Positions 1-9,547 of a DNA stretch of 64,000 nucleotides are shown here, in pieces; position 1 is the first letter of the stretch, and every line of letters begins with the position of its first letter. Made by a program: the position numbers and the translations under genes. The DNA is from Rhodobacteraceae bacterium EhC02 (GTDB taxonomy: Bacteria; Pseudomonadota; Alphaproteobacteria; Rhodobacterales; Rhodobacteraceae), in the NCBI GenBank assembly GCA_001650895.1, contig LXYH01000045.1, positions 124,001 to 188,000 on the forward strand, read 5' to 3'. A model generated the notes under the pieces. That model was not told the DNA's origin. It did not search any database and saw only the letters and a program-made list of their open reading frames with translations.

Positions 1-7
1 GGGGCTG

Positions 8-301
8 TCAGACCGTATTGTCCAGGACGAAGGGCGTTTCGAAATAGTCAAATTGCGGATAGGCGCCGTAGATGCCGCGCACCTTTTCGCACCATGCCGC
101 ATCATGTCCGGCCTTCGCGGCCTCAAGCGTTTTCCAAAGGTAGACGCCGCCCCCGCGCCCACCCTCGGGATCATAGAGGTAGTTCTTGCGGATCAGATCG
201 GCATTGGCGGACCAGCCGGGGACCGTCGCCTGGAAATTGGCGATCACCTGCGCGCGGGTCATGCCGTCGGGAATGGGAAAGGTGACGATCTCGGTGATCA
301 T
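8..301 (-). CDS. YdhR-like small monooxygenase-fold protein
   Basis: A 97-residue protein beginning MITEIVTFPIP and ending near the window edge. The pattern of an N-terminal beta strand, a GMTR-type helix start, a W-S-A-N core and a C-terminal FETPFVLD strand resembles the YdhR/dimeric alpha-beta barrel proteins, small cytoplasmic proteins of unclear substrate often labelled putative monooxygenases. I chose the ATG at 301 because the longer frame upstream has an unrelated Cys/Trp/Arg-rich composition and overlaps the next gene. It is the last gene of a minus-strand trio, 13 bases after the preceding stop. Family assignment is by overall pattern, not by a catalytic motif. Confidence 0.7.
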   Translation of the reverse strand: MITEIVTFPIPDGMTRAQVIANFQATVPGWSANADLIRKNYLYDPEGGRGGGVYLWKTLEAAKAGHDAAWCEKVRGIYGAYPQFDYFETPFVLDNTV

Positions 302-314
302 GCAGCCCCCGTGG

Positions 315-689
315 TTACATGGTTTCAAGGCAATGGCGCCGGAAGGCGCGCTTGAGAAGATCCAGTTCCTCGCGCAACAGATCCATTTCCGCGCGAATGT
401 CATCGGCCAGCGCCTCTCCGGCGAGGATGGCGAAACTGTTCAGGGTCTCGCCCGTTTCGCCGTCACGGATCAGGAAGGTATGGATACCGTCGGACAGGGC
501 CTGGCGCGGAACCGGGATGCGCAGCACCCAGCCTGCGTCTTTCGCACCCTCCAGCAGTTCGGCACCGGGCACGGGCTGTTCCAGATGGGTCACGGCAATC
601 GACGGACGCGCGCCGGCGGGCGCGCCTGTCACGATGCCTTCCCATATCCCCTGGAAAAGACGGGTCTTGGTGACGGTCAATGCACTCAC
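315..689 (-). CDS. conserved hypothetical protein with C-terminal coiled coil
   Basis: A 124-residue soluble protein. The first 90 residues look beta-rich (repeated hydrophobic strands such as GIWEGIVTG and WVLRIPVP). The last 35 residues (DDIRAEMDLLREELDLLKRAF) have heptad-spaced leucines and charged residues, which suggests a short coiled coil for dimerisation. I recognise it only as a Roseobacter-type conserved protein and can give no function. It lies between the YdhR-like gene and the DUF6478 gene on the same strand with gaps of 13 and 24 bases, so the three are probably cotranscribed. Confidence 0.7.
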   Translation of the reverse strand: MSALTVTKTRLFQGIWEGIVTGAPAGARPSIAVTHLEQPVPGAELLEGAKDAGWVLRIPVPRQALSDGIHTFLIRDGETGETLNSFAILAGEALADDIRAEMDLLREELDLLKRAFRRHCLETM

Positions 690-713
690 GTGTTCATCCT
701 CTTGGATCCGGTA

Positions 714-1487
714 TCACAATTCGGCGCGCGGGCGCCGGCTGAAGGTGAGGTCACGCAGGATCACCTGGTTCATCTCGGGGCCTTCGAAGATCAGGTCGAC
801 CCAGGCCTTTTCGACACGTTTTTCGTTCATGCCGGAATAGGCAAGGTCGAATTCCACCATGATGTCTTCTTCGTGCAGAGGCAATTCGCGCACGATCTGT
901 TCGGTGTTCGGCCCGTGGCGAATATTGAGCCGGGCAAATATCTCCAGCGGTTTTTCCATTTCGATGATGGTATTCATGCGGATCAGGTGGCGCCGCTTCA
1001 GCCCGGCCACGGCATCGCCGGGCAGATCGATCGCAAGCGACAGGAAGGATCCGTCGAACCGGAACACATCCAGCCGCAGACCGAAAGGCGCCAGATCCTG
1101 CTCGCGCTGGTTGCGAAGCTGGCGCAGGGTCACTTCGGAGCGTTCGCAGTCATGAAACAGCGTCACCTCGTTGCCAAGCGTGCTCTTGCTGGGGACCGAG
1201 GCGAAGCCGGGCACCGGCAAGGGGCCGCGCCACAATTCGGGCCGCCAGCCCCAATCGGCCCCATGCGGCCTGCGAAAGGCGTTGGACCCGATCATCGGCA
1301 GGGCAAGACGGCTTTCGGCGACATGGATCAGATCATCCAGATGACGCCGCAACTGGCGGGCGCGCTGACGCTGAAGCCGCAAATCAGCCAGATCGGCCTT
1401 GTCGGCCCGACTGGCGGCGCTGGCCCAGCGGCTGCGACTGCGCGCGAATGCAATTGCGTCGAGAACCTTGCCACCCAACCTTGTCAT
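714..1487 (-). CDS. DUF6478 family protein
   Basis: A 257-residue protein of a family that I know mainly from Rhodobacterales (DUF6478). The N-terminal 60 residues are very basic and helical (repeated RQRARQLRRHLDDL). They are followed by a globular part with the characteristic W-R-P-E-L-W-R-G-P segment, a SKSTLGNEVTLFHDC segment and many acidic beta strands towards the C-terminus (EIFARLNIRHGPNTEQ). There is no signal peptide or membrane segment. It is probably the first gene of the 8-1487 minus-strand operon, with about 160 non-coding bases upstream that should hold the promoter. The biochemical role is unknown. Confidence 0.75.
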   Translation of the reverse strand: MTRLGGKVLDAIAFARSRSRWASAASRADKADLADLRLQRQRARQLRRHLDDLIHVAESRLALPMIGSNAFRRPHGADWGWRPELWRGPLPVPGFASVPSKSTLGNEVTLFHDCERSEVTLRQLRNQREQDLAPFGLRLDVFRFDGSFLSLAIDLPGDAVAGLKRRHLIRMNTIIEMEKPLEIFARLNIRHGPNTEQIVRELPLHEEDIMVEFDLAYSGMNEKRVEKAWVDLIFEGPEMNQVILRDLTFSRRPRAEL

Positions 1488-1651
1488 GATGTCCCGACCT
1501 GCCTTGCCTGTCTTATCCGCTTACCACACTCGGCGTCTGTCAGTACCGCCTAATGACGAAACAATCCTTACCGATGCAGCGCATTGACACAATTACAGAA
1601 ACACGAACGGCGGATCAATCTGCAGCAGGGAGGCAAGCCTGCAGGTGTCAC

Positions 1652-2218
1652 TCAGCGGGCCGGACTGTCGCGGCGGATCGCATCGACCAGATCCAGCATG
1701 AACCGCATCCCGCGATCCGACACCATGGCACTGTCGGGCGCGCCATAGAGGGCCAGGCCCAGGACCGTGTCCCCGACCGTCATCAGACCCCGCCAATGCC
1801 TTGGGTCCGCCTTGGGCGGAACGGTCGAGCCACCCTCGACCTGCAAGAGGGCCAGACCCTCGCGGTTGATGGCGCGCAGGATGCGGCCACGGCCCAGGGC
1901 CTGCTGAAAGTCGCGGCTGTCGGTGCTGACGCCCCCCTCGCCGATGGGCGAGGCCGAGATGGTGATGATCGCAGGTTCGACGAAAACGCCACTGGTGTCG
2001 CCCGAAAGGCTGGCGCAACTGCCGATCAGGGCAAAACCGCCCTGCGCCCGGTTCACGACACTGCCGGCATCCACACAATACCCCGACGGAGGGCGCAGGA
2101 CGACGTTGCCCCCGGCCAGTTCCGCCTCACGCAGAACCGGGACGGGCGAGGTGCCACCACCAAGCTGGAGGCACCCCGAAAGGCACAAGGCCAGAATTGG
2201 GGCCAACCAGATCCGCAT
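1652..2218 (-). CDS. predicted lipoprotein of unknown function
   Basis: A 188-residue protein. MRIWLAPILALCLSGC is a lipoprotein signal peptide with the lipobox L-S-G-C, so the mature protein should be lipid-anchored at Cys16 in the cell envelope. The mature part is beta-strand rich (VVLRPPSGYCVD, FVEPAIITISASPIGEGG) and ends with a helix (MRFMLDLVDAIRRD). The true start is the ATG at 2218; the upstream extension is arginine/proline-rich shadow sequence inside ilvD. The gene starts 19 bases after the ilvD stop on the same strand and may be read from the ilvD promoter. It resembles Roseobacter lipoproteins without assigned function. Confidence 0.75.
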   Translation of the reverse strand: MRIWLAPILALCLSGCLQLGGGTSPVPVLREAELAGGNVVLRPPSGYCVDAGSVVNRAQGGFALIGSCASLSGDTSGVFVEPAIITISASPIGEGGVSTDSRDFQQALGRGRILRAINREGLALLQVEGGSTVPPKADPRHWRGLMTVGDTVLGLALYGAPDSAMVSDRGMRFMLDLVDAIRRDSPAR

Positions 2219-2237
2219 AGACCCGCGCCCCCTTATG

Positions 2238-3974
2238 TCACAGATCCATATAGATGTGCTTTTCCGCCTTGGCGCCCGGATGGGTGACCGCACCCTTGTA
2301 GGTCTCGCCGACGATCTGGGCGTATTTCCACAGCGCACCGCTGGCATAGATCGTGGGACGCGGGCCTTTCCAGTCGGCCTTGCGGGCTTCCAGTTCGGCA
2401 TCGGTCAGATCGACGCTGATTTCGCCCTTGATGGCGTTCAGGGTGATCATGTCGCCGTCCTTGACCAGCGCGATGGGGCCGCAATGGGCCGCTTCGGGGC
2501 CGACGTGACCCACGCAGAAGCCGCGCGTTGCACCGGAGAAACGGCCATCGGTGATCAGAGCCACCTTCTTGCCCATGCCCTGCCCGGAAATGGCGGCGGT
2601 GGTGGCCAGCATTTCGCGCATGCCGGGGCCGCCTGCGGGACCCTCGTTGCGGATGACGATCACGTCGCCTTCTTTGTAGTCACGGCGCTGGACGGCAGCG
2701 AAGGCGTCTTCCTCGCATTCGAACACGCGGGCGGGGCCGGTGAAGACCTGCTGATCCTCGGACATGCCCGCGACCTTCACGATGGCGCCGGTGGGGGCAA
2801 GGTTGCCCTTGAGGCCGACAACGCCGCCCGTTTTGGTGATCGGGTTGGCAACGGTGTGGATGACCTTGCCATCGGCTTCGCGGGTGATCTTGTCCAGTTC
2901 CTCGCCGATGCTGTAGCCGCTGGCGGTGATGCAATCCTCGTGGATCAGGCCCGCCTTGCGCAGTTCCTTCATCACGACGGGCACGCCGCCTGCCTCGTAA
3001 AGGTCCTTGGCGACATAATCGCCGCCCGGCTTGAGGTTCACGAAATAGGGCGTGTCGCGGAAAATGGCGCAGACGTCATCGAGGAAAAAGTCGATCCCCG
3101 CCTCATGGGCGATGGCGGGCAGGTGCAGGCCTGCGTTGGTGGACCCGCCGGTGCAGGCCACGACGCGGGCCGCGTTTTCCAGCGACTTGAGCGTAACGAC
3201 GTCGCGGGCGCGGATGTTCTTTTCGATCAGGTTCATGACCGCACGGCCCGACGCCTCGCCATACTGGTCGCGGCTTTCGTAAGGGGCGGGCATGCCGGAA
3301 GAGTTCATCAGCGCCAGGCCAATCGCCTCGGAGACGCAGGCCATGGTATTGGCGGTGAACTGGCCGCCGCAGGCACCCGAAGTCGGGCAGGCGACGCGCT
3401 CCAGAATTTCCAGCTCGGCATCCGACATGTTGCCGGCCTGATGCTGACCCACGGCTTCGAACACGTCCTGCACAGTGACATCCTTGCCGTTCAGGCGGCC
3501 CGGCAGGATCGACCCGCCGTAGATGAAGACCGAGGGGACGTTCAGGCGAACCATCGCCATCATCATGCCGGGGAGCGACTTGTCGCAGCCTGCCAGGCCG
3601 ACAATCGCATCATAGCAATGGCCGCGCATGGTCAGTTCGACGGTGTCGGCAATCGCCTCGCGGCTGGCCAGCGACGAGCGCATGCCTTCATGGCCCATGG
3701 CGATCCCGTCGGTCACGGTGATCGTGGTGAATTCGCGCGGGGTGCCGAAGGCCTGCTTGACGCCCATCTTCACGGCCTGCGCCTGACGGTTCAGGGCGAT
3801 GTTGCAGGGGGCGGCCTCGTTCCAGCAGGTGGCCACGCCGACCAGAGGCTGGTGGATCTCTTCCTCGTTCAGGCCCATCGCATAGAGGTAGGACCGGTGC
3901 GGCGCGCGGGCGGGCCCTTCGGTCACATAGCGGCTGGGCAGTCTGGATTTGTCGATGCGCGGTTTCGTGGACAT
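2238..3974 (-). CDS. ilvD: dihydroxy-acid dehydratase
   Basis: A 578-residue IlvD/Edd family enzyme that dehydrates 2,3-dihydroxy-isovalerate and 2,3-dihydroxy-3-methylvalerate in valine and isoleucine synthesis. Three cysteines fit the Fe-S cluster ligands of the family: Cys57 in WNEAAPCN, Cys130 in AGCDKSLPG and Cys202 in CPTSGACGG. The C-terminal [10 protein letters not shown] motif is typical. Length matches alphaproteobacterial IlvD. The start at 3974 follows a strong GGGGAGG ribosome site; the frame continues open far upstream, but that part has no IlvD similarity and runs opposite the desaturase. Its promoter should lie in the 168-base gap shared with the divergent desaturase gene. Confidence 0.95.
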   Translation of the reverse strand: MSTKPRIDKSRLPSRYVTEGPARAPHRSYLYAMGLNEEEIHQPLVGVATCWNEAAPCNIALNRQAQAVKMGVKQAFGTPREFTTITVTDGIAMGHEGMRSSLASREAIADTVELTMRGHCYDAIVGLAGCDKSLPGMMMAMVRLNVPSVFIYGGSILPGRLNGKDVTVQDVFEAVGQHQAGNMSDAELEILERVACPTSGACGGQFTANTMACVSEAIGLALMNSSGMPAPYESRDQYGEASGRAVMNLIEKNIRARDVVTLKSLENAARVVACTGGSTNAGLHLPAIAHEAGIDFFLDDVCAIFRDTPYFVNLKPGGDYVAKDLYEAGGVPVVMKELRKAGLIHEDCITASGYSIGEELDKITREADGKVIHTVANPITKTGGVVGLKGNLAPTGAIVKVAGMSEDQQVFTGPARVFECEEDAFAAVQRRDYKEGDVIVIRNEGPAGGPGMREMLATTAAISGQGMGKKVALITDGRFSGATRGFCVGHVGPEAAHCGPIALVKDGDMITLNAIKGEISVDLTDAELEARKADWKGPRPTIYASGALWKYAQIVGETYKGAVTHPGAKAEKHIYMDL

Positions 3975-4083
3975 TGGTGCCTCCCCGGTAAATCTGTCCG
4001 GATCGGAATAAAGAAGGGTTTCGAATGGCACAAGTGCGATTGCAAGACGCGGCGGCACAGGGCGCGCGGCCGTGCTGCGGCGT

Positions 4084-4111
4084 TGACAGGGTCGCCGTGC
4101 AGGCAAACACT
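4084..4111 (+). promoter_or_regulatory. candidate sigma-70 promoter of the desaturase gene
   Basis: A perfect -35 hexamer TTGACA at 4084-4089 is followed after about 16-17 bases by AACACT, which keeps the important A2 and T6 of the -10 box. It is about 32 bases before the desaturase ATG, in the gap between divergent ilvD and desaturase genes. The weak -10 makes this a moderate call. Confidence 0.4.
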
Positions 4112-4142
4112 GTGTGCCAAGCATCACGGAGGAGAGGACGCG

Positions 4143-5126
4143 ATGACAACCGGCCAGAGCATCGGACCAGAGGGCAAGAGCCATCAGGCTCTGGGGCGGG
4201 ACTTTTTCAGCACCGATGAAATTCGCGCGCTGGCGGAACGCTCGGACATCTGGGGGTGGTGGCTGGTGGTGCATTGCTGGGGCACGATCGCGCTGGCGCT
4301 GGCGCTGTTCGGGATCTGGCCCAATCCGCTGACCTTTGTGCTGGCCGTCGTCGTCATCGGATCGCGGCAACTGGGGCTGGCGATCCTGATGCACGAGGCG
4401 GCGCATAACGCGCTGTTCCGGTCGCGGGGGTTGAACGACTGGGCGGGGGAATGGCTGTGCGGGCGGCCGATCCTTGCCGATCTGGGCGAATATCGCCGCT
4501 ACCACCTGAAGCACCACCGCCATACCCAGACCGAGGAAGACCCCGACCTGAAGCTGTCCCGCCCCTTTCCGACCACGCGCGCCTCGCTCAGGCGCAAGTT
4601 CTGGCGTGACATCACCGGACGGACCGGCCTCAAGCAGCGCAGCCAGCAGATCATGTTCGCGCTGAAGATGGCGGGTGAAGTCGAAGGCCAGCCCGGCGCG
4701 CAGGACCTGGCGCAGGCGTTTTCCGGTCCGGTGATCGGGCGGGCGATCATCGCCAATGCGGTGCTGTTTGCCGTGATGTGGGCAGTGGGTGCCTGGTGGT
4801 GGTGGCTGGCCTTCTGGGTGTTGCCGCTGCTGACGTGGTTCCAGCTTGTCCTGCGCATCCGCAATATCGCGGAACATGGCGCGGTCGAGGCGGTGGACGA
4901 TCCGCTGCGCAACACCCGCACGACCCATGCCGGGCCGCTGATGCGCCTGCTGGTCGCGCCCTACTGGGTCAACTACCATCTGGAGCATCACCTGGTGATG
5001 CACGTCCCCGCGCGCAACCTGCCGCGCCTGCATCGGCTGATGGTGGAACGGGGGCATGCGGCGAAGATGCAGATCGGTCGCAATTACCTTGATGTGCTGC
5101 GGATCGCGTCATCCCGACCGGCGTGA
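4143..5126 (+). CDS. membrane fatty acid desaturase
   Basis: A 327-residue integral membrane desaturase. The three histidine boxes that bind the di-iron centre are present: HEAAH at residues 84-88, HLKHHRHTQ at 121-129 and HLEHH at 279-283. Hydrophobic helices lie at about 40-80 and 200-240 (with a run of tryptophans, [13 protein letters not shown]). The ATG at 4143 follows GGAGAGG. It probably introduces double bonds into acyl chains or a related lipid substrate; regiospecificity cannot be read from the sequence, and carotenoid or sphingolipid-type substrates are alternatives. It is transcribed divergently from ilvD, with no partner redox gene next to it. Confidence 0.85.
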   Translation: MTTGQSIGPEGKSHQALGRDFFSTDEIRALAERSDIWGWWLVVHCWGTIALALALFGIWPNPLTFVLAVVVIGSRQLGLAILMHEAAHNALFRSRGLNDWAGEWLCGRPILADLGEYRRYHLKHHRHTQTEEDPDLKLSRPFPTTRASLRRKFWRDITGRTGLKQRSQQIMFALKMAGEVEGQPGAQDLAQAFSGPVIGRAIIANAVLFAVMWAVGAWWWWLAFWVLPLLTWFQLVLRIRNIAEHGAVEAVDDPLRNTRTTHAGPLMRLLVAPYWVNYHLEHHLVMHVPARNLPRLHRLMVERGHAAKMQIGRNYLDVLRIASSRPA

Positions 5127-5242
5127 TGCCGCAAGTGGGCCACCGACGGCTGCAAGCCCCCTGTTCGCACCCCCGACCACGCGCTAGGTTCACGGCATGG
5201 GTCTGATGGACAGGCCGCGACACGAGGATCCAGACCCGACCG

Positions 5243-6130
5243 ATGCGCTACGATGCCCACAATGACTTTGTCGCCCCCGCGCGTGCGCATGCGCAGGTCT
5301 GGCGGCTGGCGCTGGGCCTTGTGCTGATCGTTGTCATCGTGATCGGCCTGAACGCCCTGTTCGGGCAGGCGGTCCTGCGCCTTGCCGGCGAGGGGTTGCA
5401 CCGCGACATTACCCGCATCGAAACACCGGGACAGAGCGCGGCCGGCGTTCTGATCCTGCTTTACAGCTTTCTGATCATGACCCTCGCCGCGGCGCTGGTG
5501 ACCCTGCAATTGCACAGGCGCAATCCGCTGACGCTGCTGGGGCACTGGCCGCTGATGCTGCGGCAATTCGGTGCGACGCTGGCGGTGCTGATCGCGATTG
5601 CTATCGCGATCATCGTGCTGCCGCCATGGGGATTTGCCGATCCGCTGGTGCCCGGTCTTTCGCCGGTGACCTGGATCCTGCTGCTGCCCGTATCGCTGGT
5701 GGCGGTTCTGGTGCAGACCTCGGCCGAGGAAATCCTGTTTCGCGGCTATATCCAGCAGCAACTGGCCGCGCGGTTTCGCAGCCCGCTGGTGTGGATGGTG
5801 GCACCGGCTGCGATATTCGGTCTTTTGCATTACCGGCCCGATGCCGGTGCCAATGGCTGGCTGATCATGGCCTGGGCAGCGGGTTTCGCGCTGGCCGCCG
5901 CGGATCTGACGGCGCGTGCCGGCACGCTGGGTCCGGCCATCGCCCTGCACTTCGTGACCAATGCCAGCGCCCTGCTGATCCTGTCGGCTGAAGGCACGTT
6001 GTCCGGGCTGGCGCTGTTCCGGTTGCAGATCGACATGGCCGATCCCGTGGCCCTGCGACCCTATCTGATGATCGACGCCATGCTGATCCTGATCGGCTGG
6101 CTGGCGGCGCGGCTGGCGATTCGGCGCTGA
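5243..6130 (+). CDS. CPBP family intramembrane metalloprotease (copy 1)
   Basis: A 295-residue polytopic membrane protein of the CPBP (CAAX-processing and bacteriocin-processing, ABI) family. The motifs are EEILFRGY near residue 160, LHY near 195 and ALHFVTNA near 235, supplying the Glu-Glu, His and His/Asn residues of the family active site. About eight hydrophobic segments are visible. The stop overlaps the start of the next gene by one base (TGATG), so the two are translationally coupled. That next gene is a clear paralogue with the same order of motifs. The substrate is unknown; bacterial members often act in immunity, secretion or envelope processing. Confidence 0.85.
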   Translation: MRYDAHNDFVAPARAHAQVWRLALGLVLIVVIVIGLNALFGQAVLRLAGEGLHRDITRIETPGQSAAGVLILLYSFLIMTLAAALVTLQLHRRNPLTLLGHWPLMLRQFGATLAVLIAIAIAIIVLPPWGFADPLVPGLSPVTWILLLPVSLVAVLVQTSAEEILFRGYIQQQLAARFRSPLVWMVAPAAIFGLLHYRPDAGANGWLIMAWAAGFALAAADLTARAGTLGPAIALHFVTNASALLILSAEGTLSGLALFRLQIDMADPVALRPYLMIDAMLILIGWLAARLAIRR

Positions 6131-7074
6131 TGACCCGGCGCGCCTATGATCCGCATCTGCGTTTCGTCGAGCCTGCCCGGGCGCGGTCGGAACCGAAGCT
6201 GCTGGTGATCGGAATCCTGCTGGTCGAGGTGATGTATCTGGCGTCGGTGCACCTGATGGAGCCGTTCCTGCAACTGGTGCCGCTGGCCAACCCGGCCGAA
6301 GTGGCGGGCGGCAGCACACCGCGCGGGCTGTTGGTCCAGCTTTACAGCTTTCTCGCCCTGGGCCTTGCGGTCGTGCTGGTCAGCGCCAAGCTGCATGGGC
6401 GCGGCCTTGCCAGCCTGATCGGGCAACCATCGTTGGCGGTGCAACAGATGTTTCAGGTCACGCTGCTGCTGGCCATCGGGACGCTGGCCATCGAATTCAT
6501 ACCCCCCGATGTCGAACTGCTGTCGTTCACCCAGATGCGCCCCTTGGGCCCCTGGCTGGCGCTGTTGCCAGTGGCCCTGCTGGCGCTGCTGATCCAGACC
6601 GGGGCAGAGGAGCTGTTTTACAGGGGCTATGTCCAGCAACAGCTTGCAGCGCGGTTCGACCGGCCATGGGTCTGGCTGGTGCTGCCAAGCCTGCTGTTCG
6701 CCTCGGCGCATTACACGCCAGAACTGCCCCCGGTCGAGGCCGCGCATTACATGATCTGGGCCTTCTGCTTCGGTCTTGCCGCGGCGGACCTGACCGCGCG
6801 CAGCGGCACATTGGGGCCGGCCATCGGGTTTCACCTGGTGAACAACGCCTTGGCGTTTCTTCTGTTCGGGCAGGCGGGCGGCATGGATTCCGGTCTGGCG
6901 CTGTTCCTGTTTCCCGCCGATCCGGCCCAGTCCCTCTTGCCGCCGCCGACCATGCCGCACCCCCTGCCTTCGGACGGCATGGCCCCCGTCAGCCTGTTCG
7001 ATCCCGGCTTTCTGGTCGAGCTTCTGGGGATCGGCATGCTATGGGTCGGTGCCCGGATCGCGATCCGGCGCTGA
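6130..7074 (+). CDS. CPBP family intramembrane metalloprotease (copy 2)
   Basis: A 314-residue paralogue of the preceding gene. The shared backbone includes the R-Y-D-x-H/P N-terminus, the LLxQLYSFL helix, EELFYRGYVQQQLAARF, SAHYTPE, LTARSGTLGPAI and GFHLVNNA. It therefore retains the EExxxR and HxxxN catalytic motifs. Relative to copy 1 it has an insertion of about 30 residues rich in proline before the last transmembrane helix (around 265-290). Adjacent coupled paralogues suggest a tandem duplication followed by divergence, possibly giving a heteromeric pair. It ends 81 bases before accD. Confidence 0.85.
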   Translation: MTRRAYDPHLRFVEPARARSEPKLLVIGILLVEVMYLASVHLMEPFLQLVPLANPAEVAGGSTPRGLLVQLYSFLALGLAVVLVSAKLHGRGLASLIGQPSLAVQQMFQVTLLLAIGTLAIEFIPPDVELLSFTQMRPLGPWLALLPVALLALLIQTGAEELFYRGYVQQQLAARFDRPWVWLVLPSLLFASAHYTPELPPVEAAHYMIWAFCFGLAAADLTARSGTLGPAIGFHLVNNALAFLLFGQAGGMDSGLALFLFPADPAQSLLPPPTMPHPLPSDGMAPVSLFDPGFLVELLGIGMLWVGARIAIRR

Positions 7075-7155
7075 TTGCATTTTCTTGCCCGAAGGCTTAC
7101 CTCGGCCCTAGAACCGTCCACACGGACACTCGACCACGAAAAAGGCCTGTCGCCC

Positions 7156-8070
7156 ATGAACTGGATCACCAACTACGTCCGCCCGCGGATCAACTCGATC
7201 TTCTCGCGTCGCGAAGTGCCCGAGAACCTCTGGACGAAATGCGACGACTGCGGAACGATGCTGTTTCATCGCGAACTCAGCGACAACCAGAATGTCTGCA
7301 CATCCTGCGGGCATCACATGTCGATCACGCCGCGCGCGCGGTTCAAGGCCCTGTTCGATGGCGGCATCTTCAGCGAGGTGGCGGTGCCGGAACCGATGGC
7401 CGATCCGCTGCAATTCCGCGACCAGAAGAAATACCCCGAGCGCATGAAAGCCGCGCAGAAATCGACCGGCGAGCGTGACGCGATGCTTGTCGCGACAGGC
7501 GAGATCGGGCGCACGCCCATCGTGGCCGCGGCGCAGGACTTCAGCTTCATGGGCGGGTCCATGGGCATGTATGTGGGCAATGCGATCATCGCCGCCGCCG
7601 AAGAAGCGGTAAAGCTCAAGCGGCCACTTGTCCTGTTTTCCGCTGCGGGTGGCGCGCGCATGCAGGAAGGCATCCTGTCCCTGATGCAGATGCCGCGCTC
7701 GACCGTGGCGATCCAGATGCTGAAAGAGGCGGGCCTGCCCTATATCGTGGTGCTGACCCATCCGACCACGGGCGGGGTAACCGCATCCTATGCCATGCTG
7801 GGCGATGTGCAGATCGCGGAACCCGGCGCCTTGATCTGCTTTGCCGGTCCCCGCGTGATCGAACAGACGATCCGCGAGAAACTGCCCGAAGGATTCCAGC
7901 GTGCCGAATACCTGCTGGATCATGGCATGCTGGACCGCGTGACGCCCCGCACCAAGCTGCGCGAGGAATTGATCACCATCATCCGCATGCTGACGGGCCA
8001 GACGCCCGCCGTCTGGGGGGATCTGCCCGCCCCCGAAGCGGCGGCAGCGACACCCACCAGCGCAACCTGA
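7156..8070 (+). CDS. accD: acetyl-CoA carboxylase carboxyltransferase subunit beta
   Basis: A 304-residue beta subunit of the carboxyltransferase that transfers CO2 from carboxybiotin to acetyl-CoA, making malonyl-CoA for fatty acid synthesis. The N-terminal zinc ribbon has Cys29, Cys32, Cys48 and Cys51 (CDDC...CTSC). The crotonase-like core carries [12 protein letters not shown] and [17 protein letters not shown]. The start at MNWITNYV (7156) is the conserved family start; no strong Shine-Dalgarno is visible. folC follows seven bases later, the usual proteobacterial accD-folC pair, though the trpBA genes often found upstream are replaced here by the CPBP pair. Confidence 0.95.
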   Translation: MNWITNYVRPRINSIFSRREVPENLWTKCDDCGTMLFHRELSDNQNVCTSCGHHMSITPRARFKALFDGGIFSEVAVPEPMADPLQFRDQKKYPERMKAAQKSTGERDAMLVATGEIGRTPIVAAAQDFSFMGGSMGMYVGNAIIAAAEEAVKLKRPLVLFSAAGGARMQEGILSLMQMPRSTVAIQMLKEAGLPYIVVLTHPTTGGVTASYAMLGDVQIAEPGALICFAGPRVIEQTIREKLPEGFQRAEYLLDHGMLDRVTPRTKLREELITIIRMLTGQTPAVWGDLPAPEAAAATPTSAT

Positions 8071-8077
8071 TCCGATC

Positions 8078-9352
8078 ATGGCAACCGCAGGTTCGGACAT
8101 CATCCTTGAACGGATGATGGCGCTTCACCCCAAGATCATCGACCTAACGCTGGATCGTGTCTGGCGGCTGCTGGCCGCACTGGACAACCCGCAGGATCGC
8201 CTGCCGCCGGTGATCCATATCGCAGGCACCAATGGCAAGGGCAGCACACAGGCCATGATCCGCGCCGGGCTCGAGGCGGCAGGACATGCGGTTCATGCCT
8301 ATACCTCGCCGCATCTGGCGCGGTTCCATGAGCGGATCCGGTTGGCGGGAGAGCTGATCACAGAGCAACATCTGACCGAGATGCTGCAGGACTGCTATGG
8401 CGCGAATGACGGTGCCAACATCACCTATTTCGAGATCACGACCTGCGCGGCGCTGCTGGCCTTTGCGCGCACCCCGGCCGATTACACCCTGCTTGAGGTT
8501 GGCCTTGGCGGACGTCTGGACGCAACAAACGTGATCGAAAAGCCCGCGCTGTGCATCATTACGCCGGTTTCGATGGATCACGAACAATATCTTGGCGACA
8601 CCATCGGCAAGATCGCAGGCGAAAAGGCCGGCATCCTGAAACGTGGCGTGACCTGCATCGTGGGGCCCCAAAGCGATGAGGGGCTGGATGCGATCGAGGC
8701 CAGCGCCGCGCGCGTCGGCGCGCCCCTGCTGATCCATGGACAGCACTGGCACGTGGGACGCGAAGGCGACCGCCTGATCTATCAGGACGAGAACGGGCTG
8801 GTCGACATGCCCCTGCCAAATCTGCCCGGCGCACATCAGATCCAGAATGCCGGCGCGGCGCTGGCGGCCCTGCGGCATCTGGGACAGCCCGATGTCGCCT
8901 TCGAAGCTGCGGTGACCCGCGCCTTCTGGCCCGCCCGCATGCAGCGACTGCGCGAGGGTCCGCTTGTCGCTTCGGCTCCGCAGATCGAGCTTTGGCTGGA
9001 TGGCGGGCATAACCCGGCAGCGGGCGAAGCGATCGGCGCGCATCTTGCAACATTGCCCAAGCGCCCCACGCATCTGATCTGCGGCATGCTGAACACCAAG
9101 GACATCGGCGGCTATCTGCGCCCGATGGCTCCTCATGTCGACAGCCTTCACGCCGTCAGCATTCCCGATACCGAGGCGACGCTTCCGGCAGAGGATACGG
9201 CGGCAGCAGCGACACAGGCCGGGATCAGCGCCAGCGTGGCCGCATCGGTCAGCGCGGCATTGGCCGATATCGCCGCAAAGGATCCCGTGGCGCGGGTGCT
9301 GATCTGCGGATCGCTGTACCTTGCAGGATCGATCCTGCGCGAGAACGGCTGA
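8078..9352 (+). CDS. folC: bifunctional dihydrofolate synthase / folylpolyglutamate synthase
   Basis: A 424-residue Mur-ligase family enzyme that adds glutamate to dihydropteroate and tetrahydrofolate. The ATP-binding P-loop GTNGKGST is at residues 50-57. Other family motifs are AYTSPHLARFHERIR, the LLEVGLGGRLDATN segment near 140-155 and the C-terminal LDGGHNP motif near 308. The gene starts seven bases after accD and is presumably cotranscribed with it. Length and motif order are normal for FolC. Confidence 0.95.
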   Translation: MATAGSDIILERMMALHPKIIDLTLDRVWRLLAALDNPQDRLPPVIHIAGTNGKGSTQAMIRAGLEAAGHAVHAYTSPHLARFHERIRLAGELITEQHLTEMLQDCYGANDGANITYFEITTCAALLAFARTPADYTLLEVGLGGRLDATNVIEKPALCIITPVSMDHEQYLGDTIGKIAGEKAGILKRGVTCIVGPQSDEGLDAIEASAARVGAPLLIHGQHWHVGREGDRLIYQDENGLVDMPLPNLPGAHQIQNAGAALAALRHLGQPDVAFEAAVTRAFWPARMQRLREGPLVASAPQIELWLDGGHNPAAGEAIGAHLATLPKRPTHLICGMLNTKDIGGYLRPMAPHVDSLHAVSIPDTEATLPAEDTAAAATQAGISASVAASVSAALADIAAKDPVARVLICGSLYLAGSILRENG

Positions 9353-9419
9353 CCCACGGGGCAGCCGGAACGCGCCACCCGCAGCGCACGTGATATCGGC
9401 AAAGCAGCGGCAGATGGAC

Positions 9420-9477
9420 GATTCGCCCCCGCTGCGAATCACTTTATGTTGACTGATTCGGACCGATTCGCCTATAT
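9420..9477 (+). promoter_or_regulatory. promoter with clustered GANTC (CcrM) sites upstream of the rhodanese gene
   Basis: A likely sigma-70 promoter is TTGACT (9449-9454), 17 bases, CTATAT (9472-9477). Four GANTC sites lie within 51 bases: GATTC at 9420, GAATC at 9436, GATTC at 9455 and GATTC at 9465. The first two form a 7-bp inverted repeat (GATTCGC / GCGAATC, loop of 7). The last two are direct repeats ten bases apart, inside the -35/-10 spacer. GANTC is the target of the alphaproteobacterial cell-cycle methyltransferase CcrM, so methylation-sensitive expression is possible; this is inference. Confidence 0.5.
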
Positions 9478-9547
9478 CTGGCCTATTCATCGGGGCAAGC
9501 CCGTCTGCCGATATTCAGGGCTGTCCCTTTTCAGGGGGATATTCGTG

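Noticed and set aside
2238-5057. A minus-strand frame extending ilvD to over 900 residues, as if fused to another protein.
   Set aside because: The extension is proline/arginine/glutamine-rich shadow of the desaturase, and the conserved IlvD start at 3974 has a strong ribosome site.
1923-5126. A plus-strand open frame of more than 1000 codons running through ilvD into the desaturase.
   Set aside because: Most of it is the antisense shadow of ilvD in high-GC DNA; only the part from the ATG at 4143 with a ribosome site shows desaturase motifs.
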